A stretch of 64,000 nt of DNA from Candidatus Fimenecus excrementavium (GTDB lineage Bacteria > Bacillota > Clostridia > Oscillospirales > Acutalibacteraceae), in assembly GCA_018712805.1 (NCBI GenBank), contig DVGI01000021.1, positions 48,721 to 112,720 of the forward strand. Direction: 5' to 3'. The notes beneath the pieces are model-generated. The model did no database searches and was not told the DNA's origin. It saw only the letters and a program-made list of their open reading frames with translations. Both the position numbers and the translations under genes were made by a program. Each line of letters opens with the position of its first letter. The stretch's first letter is position 1. Below, one piece after another: positions 8,179 to 16,572 of the stretch.

Positions 8179-9072
8179 ATGGCACAAGAAGTCACCCGAA
8201 AAGACATTTGGTTCTCGTCCGAAGGCACCGATTGCGCCGCCTGGCTGTATGTTTCAGACACGGGAAAGCAGCCGGTTATCGTTATGGCGCACGGGCTCGG
8301 CTCCACAAGGGACATGCGCTTAGACGCGTTTGCCTCCTCCTTTGCCGAAGCGGGTTTCGCCTGTTTTCTGTTCGATTACCGGAACAACGGCGACAGCAAA
8401 GGCGATAAGCGCTATCGGGTAAACGTCAAAGAACAGCTCGAAGACTGGAACAACGCCGTAGACTTTGTCAAAACGCTTGACAATATCGATACGGACCGTC
8501 TGTTCTTGTTCGGAACGTCTTTCAGCGGCGGGCACGTGATGACGCTTTCTGCAAAACGAAACGACATTCGCGGCACGATTGCCCAGTGCCCTTATACAGA
8601 TACATTCGCGTCTGTGTTCGCCGTTCCCGCTGTGACAAGTCTGAAACTGGTTTTAACGCTTTGTGCCGATTGCGTTACAAGGCTGTTCGGGCACAAAATC
8701 ATGGTGCCGCTTGCAGGCAAACCGAACGAACGGGCGCTGATGGTGGCGGAAAACTATACCTATTATCTCGACCTGATGGCGGGAAACAGCAAAACCTTCC
8801 GTAACATCACTCCCGTGGAAACGGTGCTCGAATTTTTCAAATACCGCCCCGGGAAATATGCGAAAGATATTCGCACGCCGATTTATTATGCCGTGTGCGC
8901 AAAAGACGAGGTCGCGCCCGCGAAAAAAACGCTGGAATACGCAAAGCAAAGCCCATTGGGCACCATTAAGTTATATGACTGCGGCCATTTTGACATTTAC
9001 GGAAGCCCCTATTTTGAAGAGGCGAGTGCGGATTATATAAACTTCTTTCAAAGTCTGACAGCTCAAAAATAG
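8179..9072 (+). CDS. alpha/beta hydrolase
   Basis: 297 residues, cytoplasmic, no signal peptide. The alpha/beta-hydrolase core is visible: oxyanion-hole block MAHGLGST near residue 35, FDYRNNGDS, the nucleophile elbow GTSFSGG near 115, the acid Asp in CAKDEVAP near 240 and the catalytic His in DCGHFDIY near 275. A helical lid insert sits between about 150 and 220. The fold covers esterases, thioesterases and peptidases, and the substrate cannot be inferred. The start ATG follows GCGGAG. It is a single gene between two intergenic regions. Confidence 0.8.
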   Translation: MAQEVTRKDIWFSSEGTDCAAWLYVSDTGKQPVIVMAHGLGSTRDMRLDAFASSFAEAGFACFLFDYRNNGDSKGDKRYRVNVKEQLEDWNNAVDFVKTLDNIDTDRLFLFGTSFSGGHVMTLSAKRNDIRGTIAQCPYTDTFASVFAVPAVTSLKLVLTLCADCVTRLFGHKIMVPLAGKPNERALMVAENYTYYLDLMAGNSKTFRNITPVETVLEFFKYRPGKYAKDIRTPIYYAVCAKDEVAPAKKTLEYAKQSPLGTIKLYDCGHFDIYGSPYFEEASADYINFFQSLTAQK

Positions 9073-9098
9073 GCGGCGCGCAAAAATCCGAAAATCGC

Positions 9099-9127
9099 TT
9101 GACTTTCCGCAAGAAGTTTGCTATAAT
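9099..9127 (+). promoter_or_regulatory. promoter of rpsF-ssb-rpsR
   Basis: TTGACT (9099-9104), 17-bp spacer, TATAAT (9122-9127); about 100 nt of structured leader precede rpsF. Confidence 0.85.
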
Positions 9128-9136
9128 TACAAACCG

Positions 9137-9219
9137 CTGTAAAATAATTATCGCGTTTTACAGCTCCTTCCCGCAGGTAAATTTGAAATGAAGTCTGCGG
9201 GCGAAAGTCCATAAGGAGG
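9137..9219 (+). promoter_or_regulatory. structured rpsF leader that can sequester the ribosome site
   Basis: Two elements are visible. First, CTGTAAAA (9137-9144) pairs with TTTTACAG (9156-9163). Second, CTCCTT-CCCGCAG (9164-9176) pairs with CTGCGGG (9195-9201) and then, across an 11-nt one-sided internal loop (9202-9212), with AAGGAG (9213-9218), the rpsF Shine-Dalgarno. An S6:S18 autoregulatory leader is known in many bacteria for this operon. Whether this leader matches that motif in detail needs a covariance search. Confidence 0.55.
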
Positions 9220-9229
9220 TGCAAAAAGA

Positions 9230-9508
9230 ATGTCTAAGTATGAAGCAGTTGTTGTCCTCTCCGTGAAAAACGGCGACGAGGCAACCCAGAGCCTGGTGGC
9301 AAAGTTCAAGGCTCTTGTCGAAGCGAACGGCACTCTCGAAAGCGTTGATGAATGGGGCAAGAGAAAGCTTGCTTACGAAATCGACGACGAGGCCGAAGGC
9401 TATTATGTTCTCTTCAACTTCGAAAGCGAACCGGCTTTCCCGGCGGAATTTGAGCGTATTGCCAACATTACCGACGGCGTGCTGCGTTCCCTTGTTGTGA
9501 AGCAGTAA
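9230..9508 (+). CDS. rpsF: 30S ribosomal protein S6
   Basis: 92 residues, usual bacterial length, with the ferredoxin-like S6 fold recognisable from the opening KYEAVVVLS and the ESVDEWGKRKLAYEI strand, and ending with RSLVVKQ. S6 binds the central domain of 16S rRNA as a heterodimer with S18, encoded two genes downstream. A strong ATAAGGAGG site precedes the ATG and is predicted to be masked by the leader hairpin. Gene order rpsF-ssb-rpsR is the standard Firmicute arrangement. Confidence 0.97.
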   Translation: MSKYEAVVVLSVKNGDEATQSLVAKFKALVEANGTLESVDEWGKRKLAYEIDDEAEGYYVLFNFESEPAFPAEFERIANITDGVLRSLVVKQ

Positions 9509-9523
9509 TCGGAGGGAAAAAGC

Positions 9524-9994
9524 ATGTTAAACTGTGCAATTATTATGGGCCGCCTGACGGCTGACCCCGAGCTTCGCACGACCGGTAACGGCACTTCGGT
9601 CACTTCTTTCTCTGTCGCGGTGGACCGCTCGTTTGTCCGCGCGGGTGAAGAAAGACAGACCGATTTTATCAATGTGGTCGCCTGGCGGCAGACCGCAGAA
9701 TTTGTTACCAGATATTTTCACAAAGGTTCCATGATTGCGGTTCAAGGTTCGATTCAGACCCGCAATTATGAGGACAAAAACGGCAATAAACGCACCGCAG
9801 TCGAAATTGTGGCAAACAACGTTTCCTTCTGCGGCAGCAAAGCGGAATCCGGCACTTCTTCGGCGCCGGCGGCTTCCCGTCCCGCGCCCGCTTATCAGGG
9901 CGGCAATACGGACGGCTTCTCGGTGCTTCCCACGTCTGATGACGACGCGTTCCCGTTCGGCGGAAGCGATGAGGACGACGGCCTGCCGTTTTAA
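9524..9994 (+). CDS. ssb: single-stranded DNA-binding protein
   Basis: 156 residues. The N-terminal OB fold (about 1-105) begins MLNCAIIMGRLTADPELR and contains FINVVAWRQTAEF; a Gly/Ser/Ala/Pro-rich linker follows and the tail ends DEDDGLPF, the acidic tip that recruits replication and repair partners. It binds ssDNA as a tetramer. It sits between rpsF (15-bp gap) and rpsR (32-bp gap), the usual order. Confidence 0.97.
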   Translation: MLNCAIIMGRLTADPELRTTGNGTSVTSFSVAVDRSFVRAGEERQTDFINVVAWRQTAEFVTRYFHKGSMIAVQGSIQTRNYEDKNGNKRTAVEIVANNVSFCGSKAESGTSSAPAASRPAPAYQGGNTDGFSVLPTSDDDAFPFGGSDEDDGLPF

Positions 9995-10026
9995 CGGATA
10001 TTGATTTTGAATAAGGAGGATTTACA

Positions 10027-10275
10027 ATGGCTTACGATAAAGCACAGGGCGGACGCCCGATGAACAGAAAACGCAAAAAAGTTTGCTCTTTCTGTGTGGA
10101 AAAAGTAGATAAGATTGATTATAAAGACGCGGCAAAACTGCGCCGCTATACTTCTGAACGCGCAAAGATTCTTCCCCGCCGTGTAACCGGCACTTGCGCT
10201 TATCATCAGAGAGAGCTCACCACGGCTATCAAACGTGCAAGAGCGATCGCCATTCTGCCCTACACTGCGGACTAA
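10027..10275 (+). CDS. rpsR: 30S ribosomal protein S18
   Basis: 82 residues, full length. Opening is basic ([14 protein letters not shown]), followed by the S18 core [26 protein letters not shown] and [24 protein letters not shown] could bind zinc with other cysteines, as in zinc-containing (C+) variants of ribosomal proteins, but only partial Cys pattern is seen. It partners S6. Preceded by AAGGAGG, followed by a strong terminator at 10334. Confidence 0.97.
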   Translation: MAYDKAQGGRPMNRKRKKVCSFCVEKVDKIDYKDAAKLRRYTSERAKILPRRVTGTCAYHQRELTTAIKRARAIAILPYTAD

Positions 10276-10333
10276 CCTGTTTTCAGGCGGTTCCACGGCA
10301 GAATCCCGTTCGCCCGCTGTGGCGCAACACACC

Positions 10334-10363
10334 AAAAAGGGCGACCTTCGGGTTGCCCTTTTT
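10334..10363 (+). terminator. terminator of rpsF-ssb-rpsR
   Basis: AAAAAGGGCGACC, TTCG tetraloop, GGTTGCCCTTTTT. A stable UUCG loop and T run. Confidence 0.92.
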
Positions 10364-10473
10364 CAACTTTGCAAGGGTTTTGCATATTTTTGCGCCCGAA
10401 TAGGGAAATCGTGAATAAAAATTGCATAAAACCGGCTTCGGATTGTATATTTATAATATCCAATCTGCCGAAT

Positions 10474-10491
10474 ATTGAATAAATATTCAAA
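10474..10491 (+). promoter_or_regulatory. ARG box (ArgR operator) upstream of argG
   Basis: TGAATAAATATTCA at 10476-10489 is a perfect palindrome and fits the bacterial ArgR/AhrC consensus WNTGAATWWWWATTCANW including the flanks. It ends 8 bp before the argG -35 element. A weaker TGAATAAAAATTGC lies at 10412-10425. ArgR with arginine would be expected to act here; no argR gene is in the window. Confidence 0.75.
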
Positions 10492-10497
10492 AAGCAC

Positions 10498-10525
10498 TTG
10501 ATTTTATGCGAAAAAGGCGTATAAT
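10498..10525 (+). promoter_or_regulatory. argG promoter
   Basis: TTGATT (10498-10503), 16-bp spacer, TATAAT (10520-10525). Confidence 0.8.
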
Positions 10526-10566
10526 CACAGCAGAACAAAAAACACGAATCCGGGAGGTTCTTCATT

Positions 10567-11799
10567 ATGAAAAAAGATATTAAAAAAGTGGTTCTTGCCT
10601 ATTCCGGCGGCCTGGATACTTCTATTATCATTCCGTGGCTGAAAGAAAACTACAACAACTGCGAAGTCATTGCCGTTTCCGGCGACGTCGGTCAGGGCAC
10701 CGAGCTTGACGGGCTCGAAGAAAAGGCTCTGAAAACCGGCGCTTCCAAGCTGTATGTTTTGGACCTCAAAAAGGAATATGTGGAAGATTACATTTGGCCG
10801 TGCTTGAAAGCGGGCGCGGACTATGAAACCTATCTGCTCGGCACTTCCCACGCGCGTCCCTGCATCGCCAAAGGCTTGGCGGAAATCGCTAAAAAAGAGG
10901 GCGCCGACGCGATTTGCCATGGCTGCACCGGCAAGGGTAACGACCAGGTGCGTTTCGAGCTGACGCTCAAAGCGCTTGCGCCGGAAATGGAAATCATCGC
11001 CCCCTGGCGGGAGTGGAATATCAAATCCCGTGAAGAGGAAATCGAATATGCCGAAGCGCATAACATTCCGCTGAAAATCAACCGCGAGACCAACTATTCC
11101 AAAGATAAAAACGTGTGGCACCTGTCGCATGAAGGTTTGGACCTCGAAGACCCGGCGAACGAGCCGCAATACAGCAAACCCGGCTTCCTCGAATTGGGCG
11201 TCGCGCCCGAACAGGCACCCGACAAGCCGACCTATGTCACCATTCACTTTGAAAAAGGTGTTCCGACCGCGATTGACGGGAAAGAAATGGAAGGCCTTGC
11301 AATCGTCGAAAAGCTCAACGAGCTCGGCGGTGCAAACGGCATCGGCCTTTTGGACATCGTCGAGAACCGTTTGGTCGGCATGAAGTCCAGAGGCGTTTAT
11401 GAGACTCCCGGCGGCACAATCCTTTACAAAGCCCACGAGCTTTTGGAAATGATTACGCTTGACCGCGAGACCTCGCACTATAAAAAACTTGTTTCCCAGA
11501 AATTCGGCGAGCTTGTCTATTTCGGCCAGTGGTTCACCCCGCTGCGCGAAGCGCTTTCCGCGTTCGTCGACAAGACCCAGGAGACTGTGACCGGCGACGT
11601 CAAACTGAAACTTTACAAAGGCAATATCATCAACGCCGGCGTAACTTCCCCCTATACGCTGTATGACGAAAATATCGCGTCCTTCGGCGAAGACGGCGGC
11701 GCTTATAACCAGGCGGATGCCGCAGGCTTCATTAACCTGTTCGGCCTGCCGATTAAGGTAAAAGCTTTGCTGGACGCAAAACGCGAACAGAACCAGTAA
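10567..11799 (+). CDS. argG: argininosuccinate synthase
   Basis: 410 residues, typical length. The N-type ATP pyrophosphatase loop AYSGGLDTS is at about residues 11-19; [11 protein letters not shown] and [14 protein letters not shown] follow at their expected places near 95 and 118. It joins citrulline and aspartate with ATP to give argininosuccinate. ATG preceded by GGGAGG. First gene of the arginine cluster, directly under an ARG box and its own promoter; argH follows 100 bp later. Confidence 0.97.
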   Translation: MKKDIKKVVLAYSGGLDTSIIIPWLKENYNNCEVIAVSGDVGQGTELDGLEEKALKTGASKLYVLDLKKEYVEDYIWPCLKAGADYETYLLGTSHARPCIAKGLAEIAKKEGADAICHGCTGKGNDQVRFELTLKALAPEMEIIAPWREWNIKSREEEIEYAEAHNIPLKINRETNYSKDKNVWHLSHEGLDLEDPANEPQYSKPGFLELGVAPEQAPDKPTYVTIHFEKGVPTAIDGKEMEGLAIVEKLNELGGANGIGLLDIVENRLVGMKSRGVYETPGGTILYKAHELLEMITLDRETSHYKKLVSQKFGELVYFGQWFTPLREALSAFVDKTQETVTGDVKLKLYKGNIINAGVTSPYTLYDENIASFGEDGGAYNQADAAGFINLFGLPIKVKALLDAKREQNQ

Positions 11800-11845
11800 T
11801 TTTCTAAATCAAACAATGCGGCAGTTTTGCCGCGAGCAAACGGCG

Positions 11846-11870
11846 GCAAAGGGCAAAAAATGCCCTTTGT
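11846..11870 (+). other. intercistronic hairpin between argG and argH
   Basis: GCAAAGGGCA (11846-11855), loop AAAAA, TGCCCTTTGT (11861-11870). No T run follows, so it is more likely an mRNA processing or stability element than a terminator. Confidence 0.5.
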
Positions 11871-11899
11871 CGTATTGCGCATATACAGGAGAGAATATT

Positions 11900-13276
11900 A
11901 TGCAACTTTGGCAGGGCAGATTTCAAAAAGCGCTCGACCCGAAAACCAACGATTTCAATTCCTCAATCCGCTTTGACAGCCGTATGTTCCGCGAGGACAT
12001 CGCCGGCAGCATTGCGCACGCCACTATGCTTTGCGCGCAGGGGATTATCTCCTCTGAGGATTTGGCGGATATTTTAGAGGGGCTTCAGGCCATCCGCGAA
12101 GATATTGAAAGCGGTAAGCTTGAAATCGACCCGAACGCAGAGGATATTCACACGTTCGTGGAAGGGGAGCTGACCGCCCGCGTCGGCGCGGCGGGCAAAC
12201 GCCTGCACACCGCGCGCAGCCGCAACGACCAGGTTGCTTTGGATATCCGGCTGTATCTGCGCAAAGCTTGCAACGAGTTATATGCACAGCTGACCGAACT
12301 TGTCTCGGTGCTTTGCAAAAAAGCTGAGCAATACGCCGACGCCGTGATGCCGGGCTATACGCATTTGCAGCGTGCCCAGCCGATCACGTTCGGGCATCAT
12401 CTGCTCGCTTACGCCGAAATGCTCCTGCGCGACAAGGAACGCCTCCAAGACGCGAAAAAACGGATGAACGTCTGCCCGTTAGGTGCGTGCGCACTTGCCG
12501 GAACGACTTATAATACCGACCGGGAAATGACTGCCCGCGACCTCGGCTTTTCGGGCGCGATGCAAAATTCGCTCGACGCCGTTTCCGACCGGGATTTTTG
12601 TATGGAACTCGCAAGTATGCTCTCCATTTTAATGGTGCACCTGTCGCGTTTCTCCGAAGAAATCGTCCTGTGGTGCTCTTGGGAGTTTAAATTCGTCGAA
12701 CTCGACGATGCGTTTTCGACCGGCTCGTCGATTATGCCCCAGAAAAAGAACCCCGATATTACGGAGCTTATCCGCGGCAAATCCGGCCGTGTGTTCGGCG
12801 ATTTGATGACCTTGCTTACCATGATGAAAGGTCTGCCGCTGGCTTACAACAAAGACATGCAGGAAGATAAAGAAGCGATTTTCGACGCGTTTGACACCGT
12901 GAAAATGTGTCTGACCGCGTTTATCCCGATGCTCGACACCATGACCGCGCGCCCCGAAAATATGCGCAAAGCGGCGGCGGGCGGCTTTATCAACGCTACC
13001 GACTGTGCAGATTTCTTGGTTAGCAAGGGCTTGCCGTTCCGCGACGCTTACAAGGCGACCGGCGAGCTTGTGGCGCTTTGCATTCAAAAGGGGCTGACGC
13101 TCGAAACCCTGCCGCTTTCTGAATATCAAAAGATTTGTGACTTGTTCGACGAGGGCGTTTATGACGCGATAAACCTCGACAAATGCGTCAACGACAGAAC
13201 CTCTTTGGGCGGCCCCGCCCCCGAAAATGTCCGCGCGCAGGTTAAGCGCGTAAAAAGCCTCAACGAGGCGGAATAA
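11900..13276 (+). CDS. argH: argininosuccinate lyase
   Basis: 458 residues from the ATG at 11900 behind CAGGAGAG; the open frame back to 11816 is inside the intercistronic hairpin region and adds no family sequence. Superfamily signatures are clear: MQLWQGRF opening, HTARSRNDQVALD near 105, AQPITFGHH and the GSSIMPQKKNPD signature near 280. It splits argininosuccinate into arginine and fumarate. It follows argG, the usual pairing. Confidence 0.97.
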   Translation: MQLWQGRFQKALDPKTNDFNSSIRFDSRMFREDIAGSIAHATMLCAQGIISSEDLADILEGLQAIREDIESGKLEIDPNAEDIHTFVEGELTARVGAAGKRLHTARSRNDQVALDIRLYLRKACNELYAQLTELVSVLCKKAEQYADAVMPGYTHLQRAQPITFGHHLLAYAEMLLRDKERLQDAKKRMNVCPLGACALAGTTYNTDREMTARDLGFSGAMQNSLDAVSDRDFCMELASMLSILMVHLSRFSEEIVLWCSWEFKFVELDDAFSTGSSIMPQKKNPDITELIRGKSGRVFGDLMTLLTMMKGLPLAYNKDMQEDKEAIFDAFDTVKMCLTAFIPMLDTMTARPENMRKAAAGGFINATDCADFLVSKGLPFRDAYKATGELVALCIQKGLTLETLPLSEYQKICDLFDEGVYDAINLDKCVNDRTSLGGPAPENVRAQVKRVKSLNEAE

Positions 13277-13282
13277 ATGAAA

Positions 13283-13299
13283 CCCCGCAACAAGCGGGG
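13283..13299 (+). other. hairpin between argH and argC
   Basis: CCCCGC AACAA GCGGGG, 6-bp GC stem with no T run, 7 bases after the argH stop and just before the argC ribosome site. Probably an mRNA stability or coupling element. Confidence 0.4.
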
Positions 13300-13318
13300 G
13301 ACAAAGTGAGATTATAAA

Positions 13319-14251
13319 ATGACCAAAGTATTTATCGACGGCAGTCAGGGAACCACCGGTTTAAAAATCTTTGACCGCCTTTCCAAAAGAACAGATATTG
13401 AACTCCGTGTTTTAACCGGTGACGACCGAAAAGACCCTGCGGCGCGCAAAAAAGCGCTGAACGAAGCGGATATCGCCTTTCTGTGCCTGCCTGACGCGGC
13501 GGCGACCGAAGCGGTCGAGTGGGTGGAAAACGACCATACTGTGATTTTAGACACTTCCACCGCTCATCGCACCAGCCCCGGCTGGGCTTACGGCTTCCCG
13601 GAGCTTTCCGAAGCGGCATTTGAAAAAGTAAAAAATGGCAAGCGCATTGCCGTCCCCGGCTGTCACGCAAGCGGCTTTATCGCGCTTGTGGAACCCCTTG
13701 TGCAAAACGGTTTTATAAAACCAGAAACCTATTTGAGCTGTACTTCTTTGACCGGCTATTCCGGCGGCGGAAAGAAAATGATTGCCCAGTATGAAACCGA
13801 AACGGACAACCCGCTTTTAAAAGCCCCCCGCGTTTACGGTCTTTCCCAACAGCACAAGCATTTAAAGGAAATGGTCGCCGTTACGGGGCTTAAAACCGCA
13901 CCGGCATTCTGCCCGATTGTCGCGCCGTTTTACAGCGGCATGCTTGTCACCGTTGTGCTCGACGCACGGGATTTGCAAAACGGCAAAACAGCGGAAGACA
14001 TCAAGGCGCTTTATCGTTCGCTTTATAATATCCCGATTGTATCTTACGCGGACGCGCCCGACGAAGAGGGTTTCCTTTCTGCGGCGAAGCTGTCCACGCT
14101 CGACCGTATGGAAATTTCCGTGTTCGGTAACAGCGAGCGCATTTTGCTTGCCGCGCGCTACGACAACCTCGGCAAAGGAGCTTCCGGCGCGGCGCTGGAA
14201 TGTATGAATATTGTAATGGGCCTAGCCCCGGAATACGGCTTGGAGCTGTGA
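13319..14251 (+). CDS. argC: N-acetyl-gamma-glutamyl-phosphate reductase (short form)
   Basis: 310 residues, matching the less common short ArgC form (the major form is about 345). N-terminal NAD(P)-binding fold with FIDGSQGTTGLKIF near residue 4, and the active-site Cys in VPGCHASGF near 115. It reduces N-acetylglutamyl phosphate to the semialdehyde. The ribosome site is weak (AAGTGAG) and a hairpin precedes it. A DUF1275 membrane protein follows after 8 bp. Confidence 0.93.
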   Translation: MTKVFIDGSQGTTGLKIFDRLSKRTDIELRVLTGDDRKDPAARKKALNEADIAFLCLPDAAATEAVEWVENDHTVILDTSTAHRTSPGWAYGFPELSEAAFEKVKNGKRIAVPGCHASGFIALVEPLVQNGFIKPETYLSCTSLTGYSGGGKKMIAQYETETDNPLLKAPRVYGLSQQHKHLKEMVAVTGLKTAPAFCPIVAPFYSGMLVTVVLDARDLQNGKTAEDIKALYRSLYNIPIVSYADAPDEEGFLSAAKLSTLDRMEISVFGNSERILLAARYDNLGKGASGAALECMNIVMGLAPEYGLEL

Positions 14252-14259
14252 ACTGAGAC

Positions 14260-14964
14260 ATGAACAAAAAGGAACTGAAAAAAATCCAAATGTCCGAGTC
14301 GATTTTCGTCGGCGTTCTGCTGGCGTTTTCCGGCGGACTGATGGACGCCTATACATATGTGTTCCGCGGCGGCGTGTTTGCAAACGCCCAAACCGGGAAC
14401 CTCATTTTGCTTGGTATCAACGTGTTTGACGGCAGTTTTCACAACGCGCTCAAATACCTGTTCCCCGTCTTGAGCTTCACTTGCGGCGTGCTTTTGGCGC
14501 AGGTGTTTCGCCTTACGTTCCAAAAAAGCGGGCGGTTCCACTGGCGGCATTTGTCCCTGTTTTTGGAAATCGTGCTTTTGACCGCCGTTTCGTTGATGTC
14601 CACCGACAACAATTTGCCCGCGAACTGCATGGTCTCTTTCGCCTGCGGGATTCAGGTGCAAAGCTTTCAGAAAATCCGCGGCAACCACCTTGCCACCACC
14701 ATGTGCATCGGCAATTTGCGCACGGCAACCGACTTGCTCGCAAACGCGGTGCACGAGAAAAATGCCCACCTGTTTCGGCGGTCTTGCCTTTACTACGGCG
14801 TGATTGTCGTGTTCTCGGTCGGCGCGGTGTGCGGCAATGCGCTTGTGCGCGCATTTGGGCAATATGCAATTTTGGCAAGCCCGATTTTGCTGCTTGTCGC
14901 GTTCGGCGTTATGTGTATCGAAGCGAAAGAAGACAATTTAGAAAATCATAAGGAGAAATTCTAA
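14260..14964 (+). CDS. DUF1275 (YoaK-type) membrane protein
   Basis: 234 residues with about six hydrophobic segments (around 18-36, 47-65, 70-90, 100-118, 182-200 and 205-223). The family block GGLMDAYTYV...FANAQTGNL near residues 25-48 identifies DUF1275. The function of the family is not established. It lies inside the arginine operon, 8 bp after argC, and its TAA stop overlaps the argJ ATG as TAATG, so it is co-translated with arginine genes. A role in transporting an arginine-pathway metabolite is possible but unproven. Confidence 0.85.
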   Translation: MNKKELKKIQMSESIFVGVLLAFSGGLMDAYTYVFRGGVFANAQTGNLILLGINVFDGSFHNALKYLFPVLSFTCGVLLAQVFRLTFQKSGRFHWRHLSLFLEIVLLTAVSLMSTDNNLPANCMVSFACGIQVQSFQKIRGNHLATTMCIGNLRTATDLLANAVHEKNAHLFRRSCLYYGVIVVFSVGAVCGNALVRAFGQYAILASPILLLVAFGVMCIEAKEDNLENHKEKF

Positions 14965-16190
14965 TGCATATCGAAATTCTCAAAGAAGGCGGCGTAACCG
15001 CACCGAAAGGCTTTCGGGCTAACGGAATTCACTGCGGCATCCGCAAAAATAAAGATAAAAAAGATTTAATGCTCATCGTGTCCGACGTGCTTTGCGACGC
15101 GGCGGCGGTTTATACGCAAAACCTGGTCTGCGGCGCTCCGGTCACCGTCACGCGCGAAAACCTGAAAAACGGCAAAGCGCGCGCGGTCATTTGCAACAGC
15201 GGTATTGCGAACACCTGCAACGCCGACGGCGTGGAAAAGGCAGAAGCCATGTGCGCGCTTACCGAACAATATACCGGCATCCCCGCCAACGACGTCGTTG
15301 TGGCTTCCACCGGCGTAATCGGTCAGCCGATTGATTTGGAGCCGATTCAAAGCGGCATGCAAACGCTCGTGGACGGCTTAAACGAAAACGGTTCGAGCGC
15401 GGCGGCGCAAGCGATTATGACCACCGACACCGTGAAAAAAGAAATCGCGGTTTCAGTCGAACTTTCCGGCGGCAAAACCTGCACGCTCGGCGCCATCGCC
15501 AAAGGCAGCGGCATGATTCACCCGAACATGGCGACCATGCTTTCCTTCATCACAACCGACGCCAATATCAGCGCCGAAATGCTTCAAAAAGCGTTGCGCT
15601 GGTGTGTTACAAGAAGCTATAATATGTTAAGCGTCGACGGCGACACTTCCACGAACGATACCGTGGCGATTTTGGCAAACGGGCTTTGCGGCAACACGCG
15701 CATGGAAACCGAAAATGAGGATTACGCCGTATTTTGCCGCGCGTTGTTTAAAATCTGCAATCATATCGTGCGCATGCTCGCCAAAGACGGCGAGGGCGCC
15801 ACGAAGCTTGTCGTGTGCGAAGTGGTGGGCGCCGCGGACGAAGAAACGGCGCGTATCTGTGCAAAATCCGTCATTCGTTCCCCGCTTGTGAAAACGGCAA
15901 TGTTCGGCTCAGACGCCAACTGGGGCAGGGTGCTTTGTGCGCTCGGCTACGCCGGTGCGGCGATTGACGTTTCCAAAATCGACGTGTCGTTCCGCTCCCG
16001 CAAGGGGACTGTGCCCGTCTGTAAAAACGGCGCAGGCATTGAATTTTCCGAAGAAAAGGCGAAAGAAGTCCTTTTGGAAGATGAAATTGAAATTTTGGTT
16101 GACCTCAACAGCGGCGACGCCGAAGCGACCGCTTACGGGTGTGACCTGACATATGATTACGTCAAAATCAACGGTGACTACCGCACCTGA
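14964..16190 (+). CDS. argJ: bifunctional glutamate N-acetyltransferase / N-acetylglutamate synthase
   Basis: 408 residues, usual length. ArgJ is an Ntn-hydrolase-like enzyme that self-cleaves before a Thr; the cleavage context MIHPNMATML is visible near residues 183-192, preceded by AKGSGM. The cyclic pathway it runs recycles acetyl groups from N-acetylornithine to glutamate, matching the presence of argB, argC and argD and the absence of argE and argA here. Start overlaps the DUF1275 stop. The next 618 bp are non-coding and interrupt the operon before argB. Confidence 0.96.
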   Translation: MHIEILKEGGVTAPKGFRANGIHCGIRKNKDKKDLMLIVSDVLCDAAAVYTQNLVCGAPVTVTRENLKNGKARAVICNSGIANTCNADGVEKAEAMCALTEQYTGIPANDVVVASTGVIGQPIDLEPIQSGMQTLVDGLNENGSSAAAQAIMTTDTVKKEIAVSVELSGGKTCTLGAIAKGSGMIHPNMATMLSFITTDANISAEMLQKALRWCVTRSYNMLSVDGDTSTNDTVAILANGLCGNTRMETENEDYAVFCRALFKICNHIVRMLAKDGEGATKLVVCEVVGAADEETARICAKSVIRSPLVKTAMFGSDANWGRVLCALGYAGAAIDVSKIDVSFRSRKGTVPVCKNGAGIEFSEEKAKEVLLEDEIEILVDLNSGDAEATAYGCDLTYDYVKINGDYRT

Positions 16191-16191
16191 T

Positions 16192-16527
16192 TTCCGATTG
16201 CGGCGCATTTCGCACGTTTTCCGGCGGTAACTCGCGTATCTCGATACGCTTCGCCGCCGCAAAGCCGCACGACCTGCACCACACTCGAAAATCAGATGGA
16301 TTTTGGGAATCCGATTGCACGCACTGTGCAATTTTTAGCCTGCCCGCTCGTGTATCGGTATACACTTCGGGCAGCCCAAAAGCCGCACAGCACGCACACT
16401 CGAAAATCAGGGAATTTCTAGTTTTCCGATTGCGGCGCATTTCACACGTTTTCCGGCGGTAACTCGCGTATCCCGATACGCTTCGCCGCCGCAAAGCTGC
16501 ACGACCTGCACCACGCTCGAAAATCAG
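16192..16527. repeat. three ~104-nt direct repeats with a conserved hairpin
   Basis: Copies at 16192-16295, 16309-16410 and 16424-16527, spaced 115-117 bp. Copies 1 and 3 differ at only about four positions; the middle copy is diverged. All open with CCGATTGC and close with CTCGAAAATCAG. Each centre forms a hairpin: in copy 1, GGCGG/CCGCC outside and CGTATC/GATACG inside; in the middle copy CTGCCCG/CGGGCAG outside and TGTAT/ATACA inside. The stems are kept although bases differ, which suggests selection on structure. No open frame of recognisable origin. Confidence 0.85.
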
Positions 16528-16572
16528 ACAGCATATAAGTTTTCGCCCGCCTTTTTTAAAAGACGGCGGATT

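Noticed and set aside
11816..11899. Longer argH start at 11816
   Set aside because: The added residues are unlike ArgH and cover the intercistronic hairpin; the ATG at 11900 has a good ribosome site.
16192..16527. Repeats between argJ and argB as a CRISPR array
   Set aside because: Units are about 104 nt with no unique spacers, the middle copy is diverged, and no cas genes are near.
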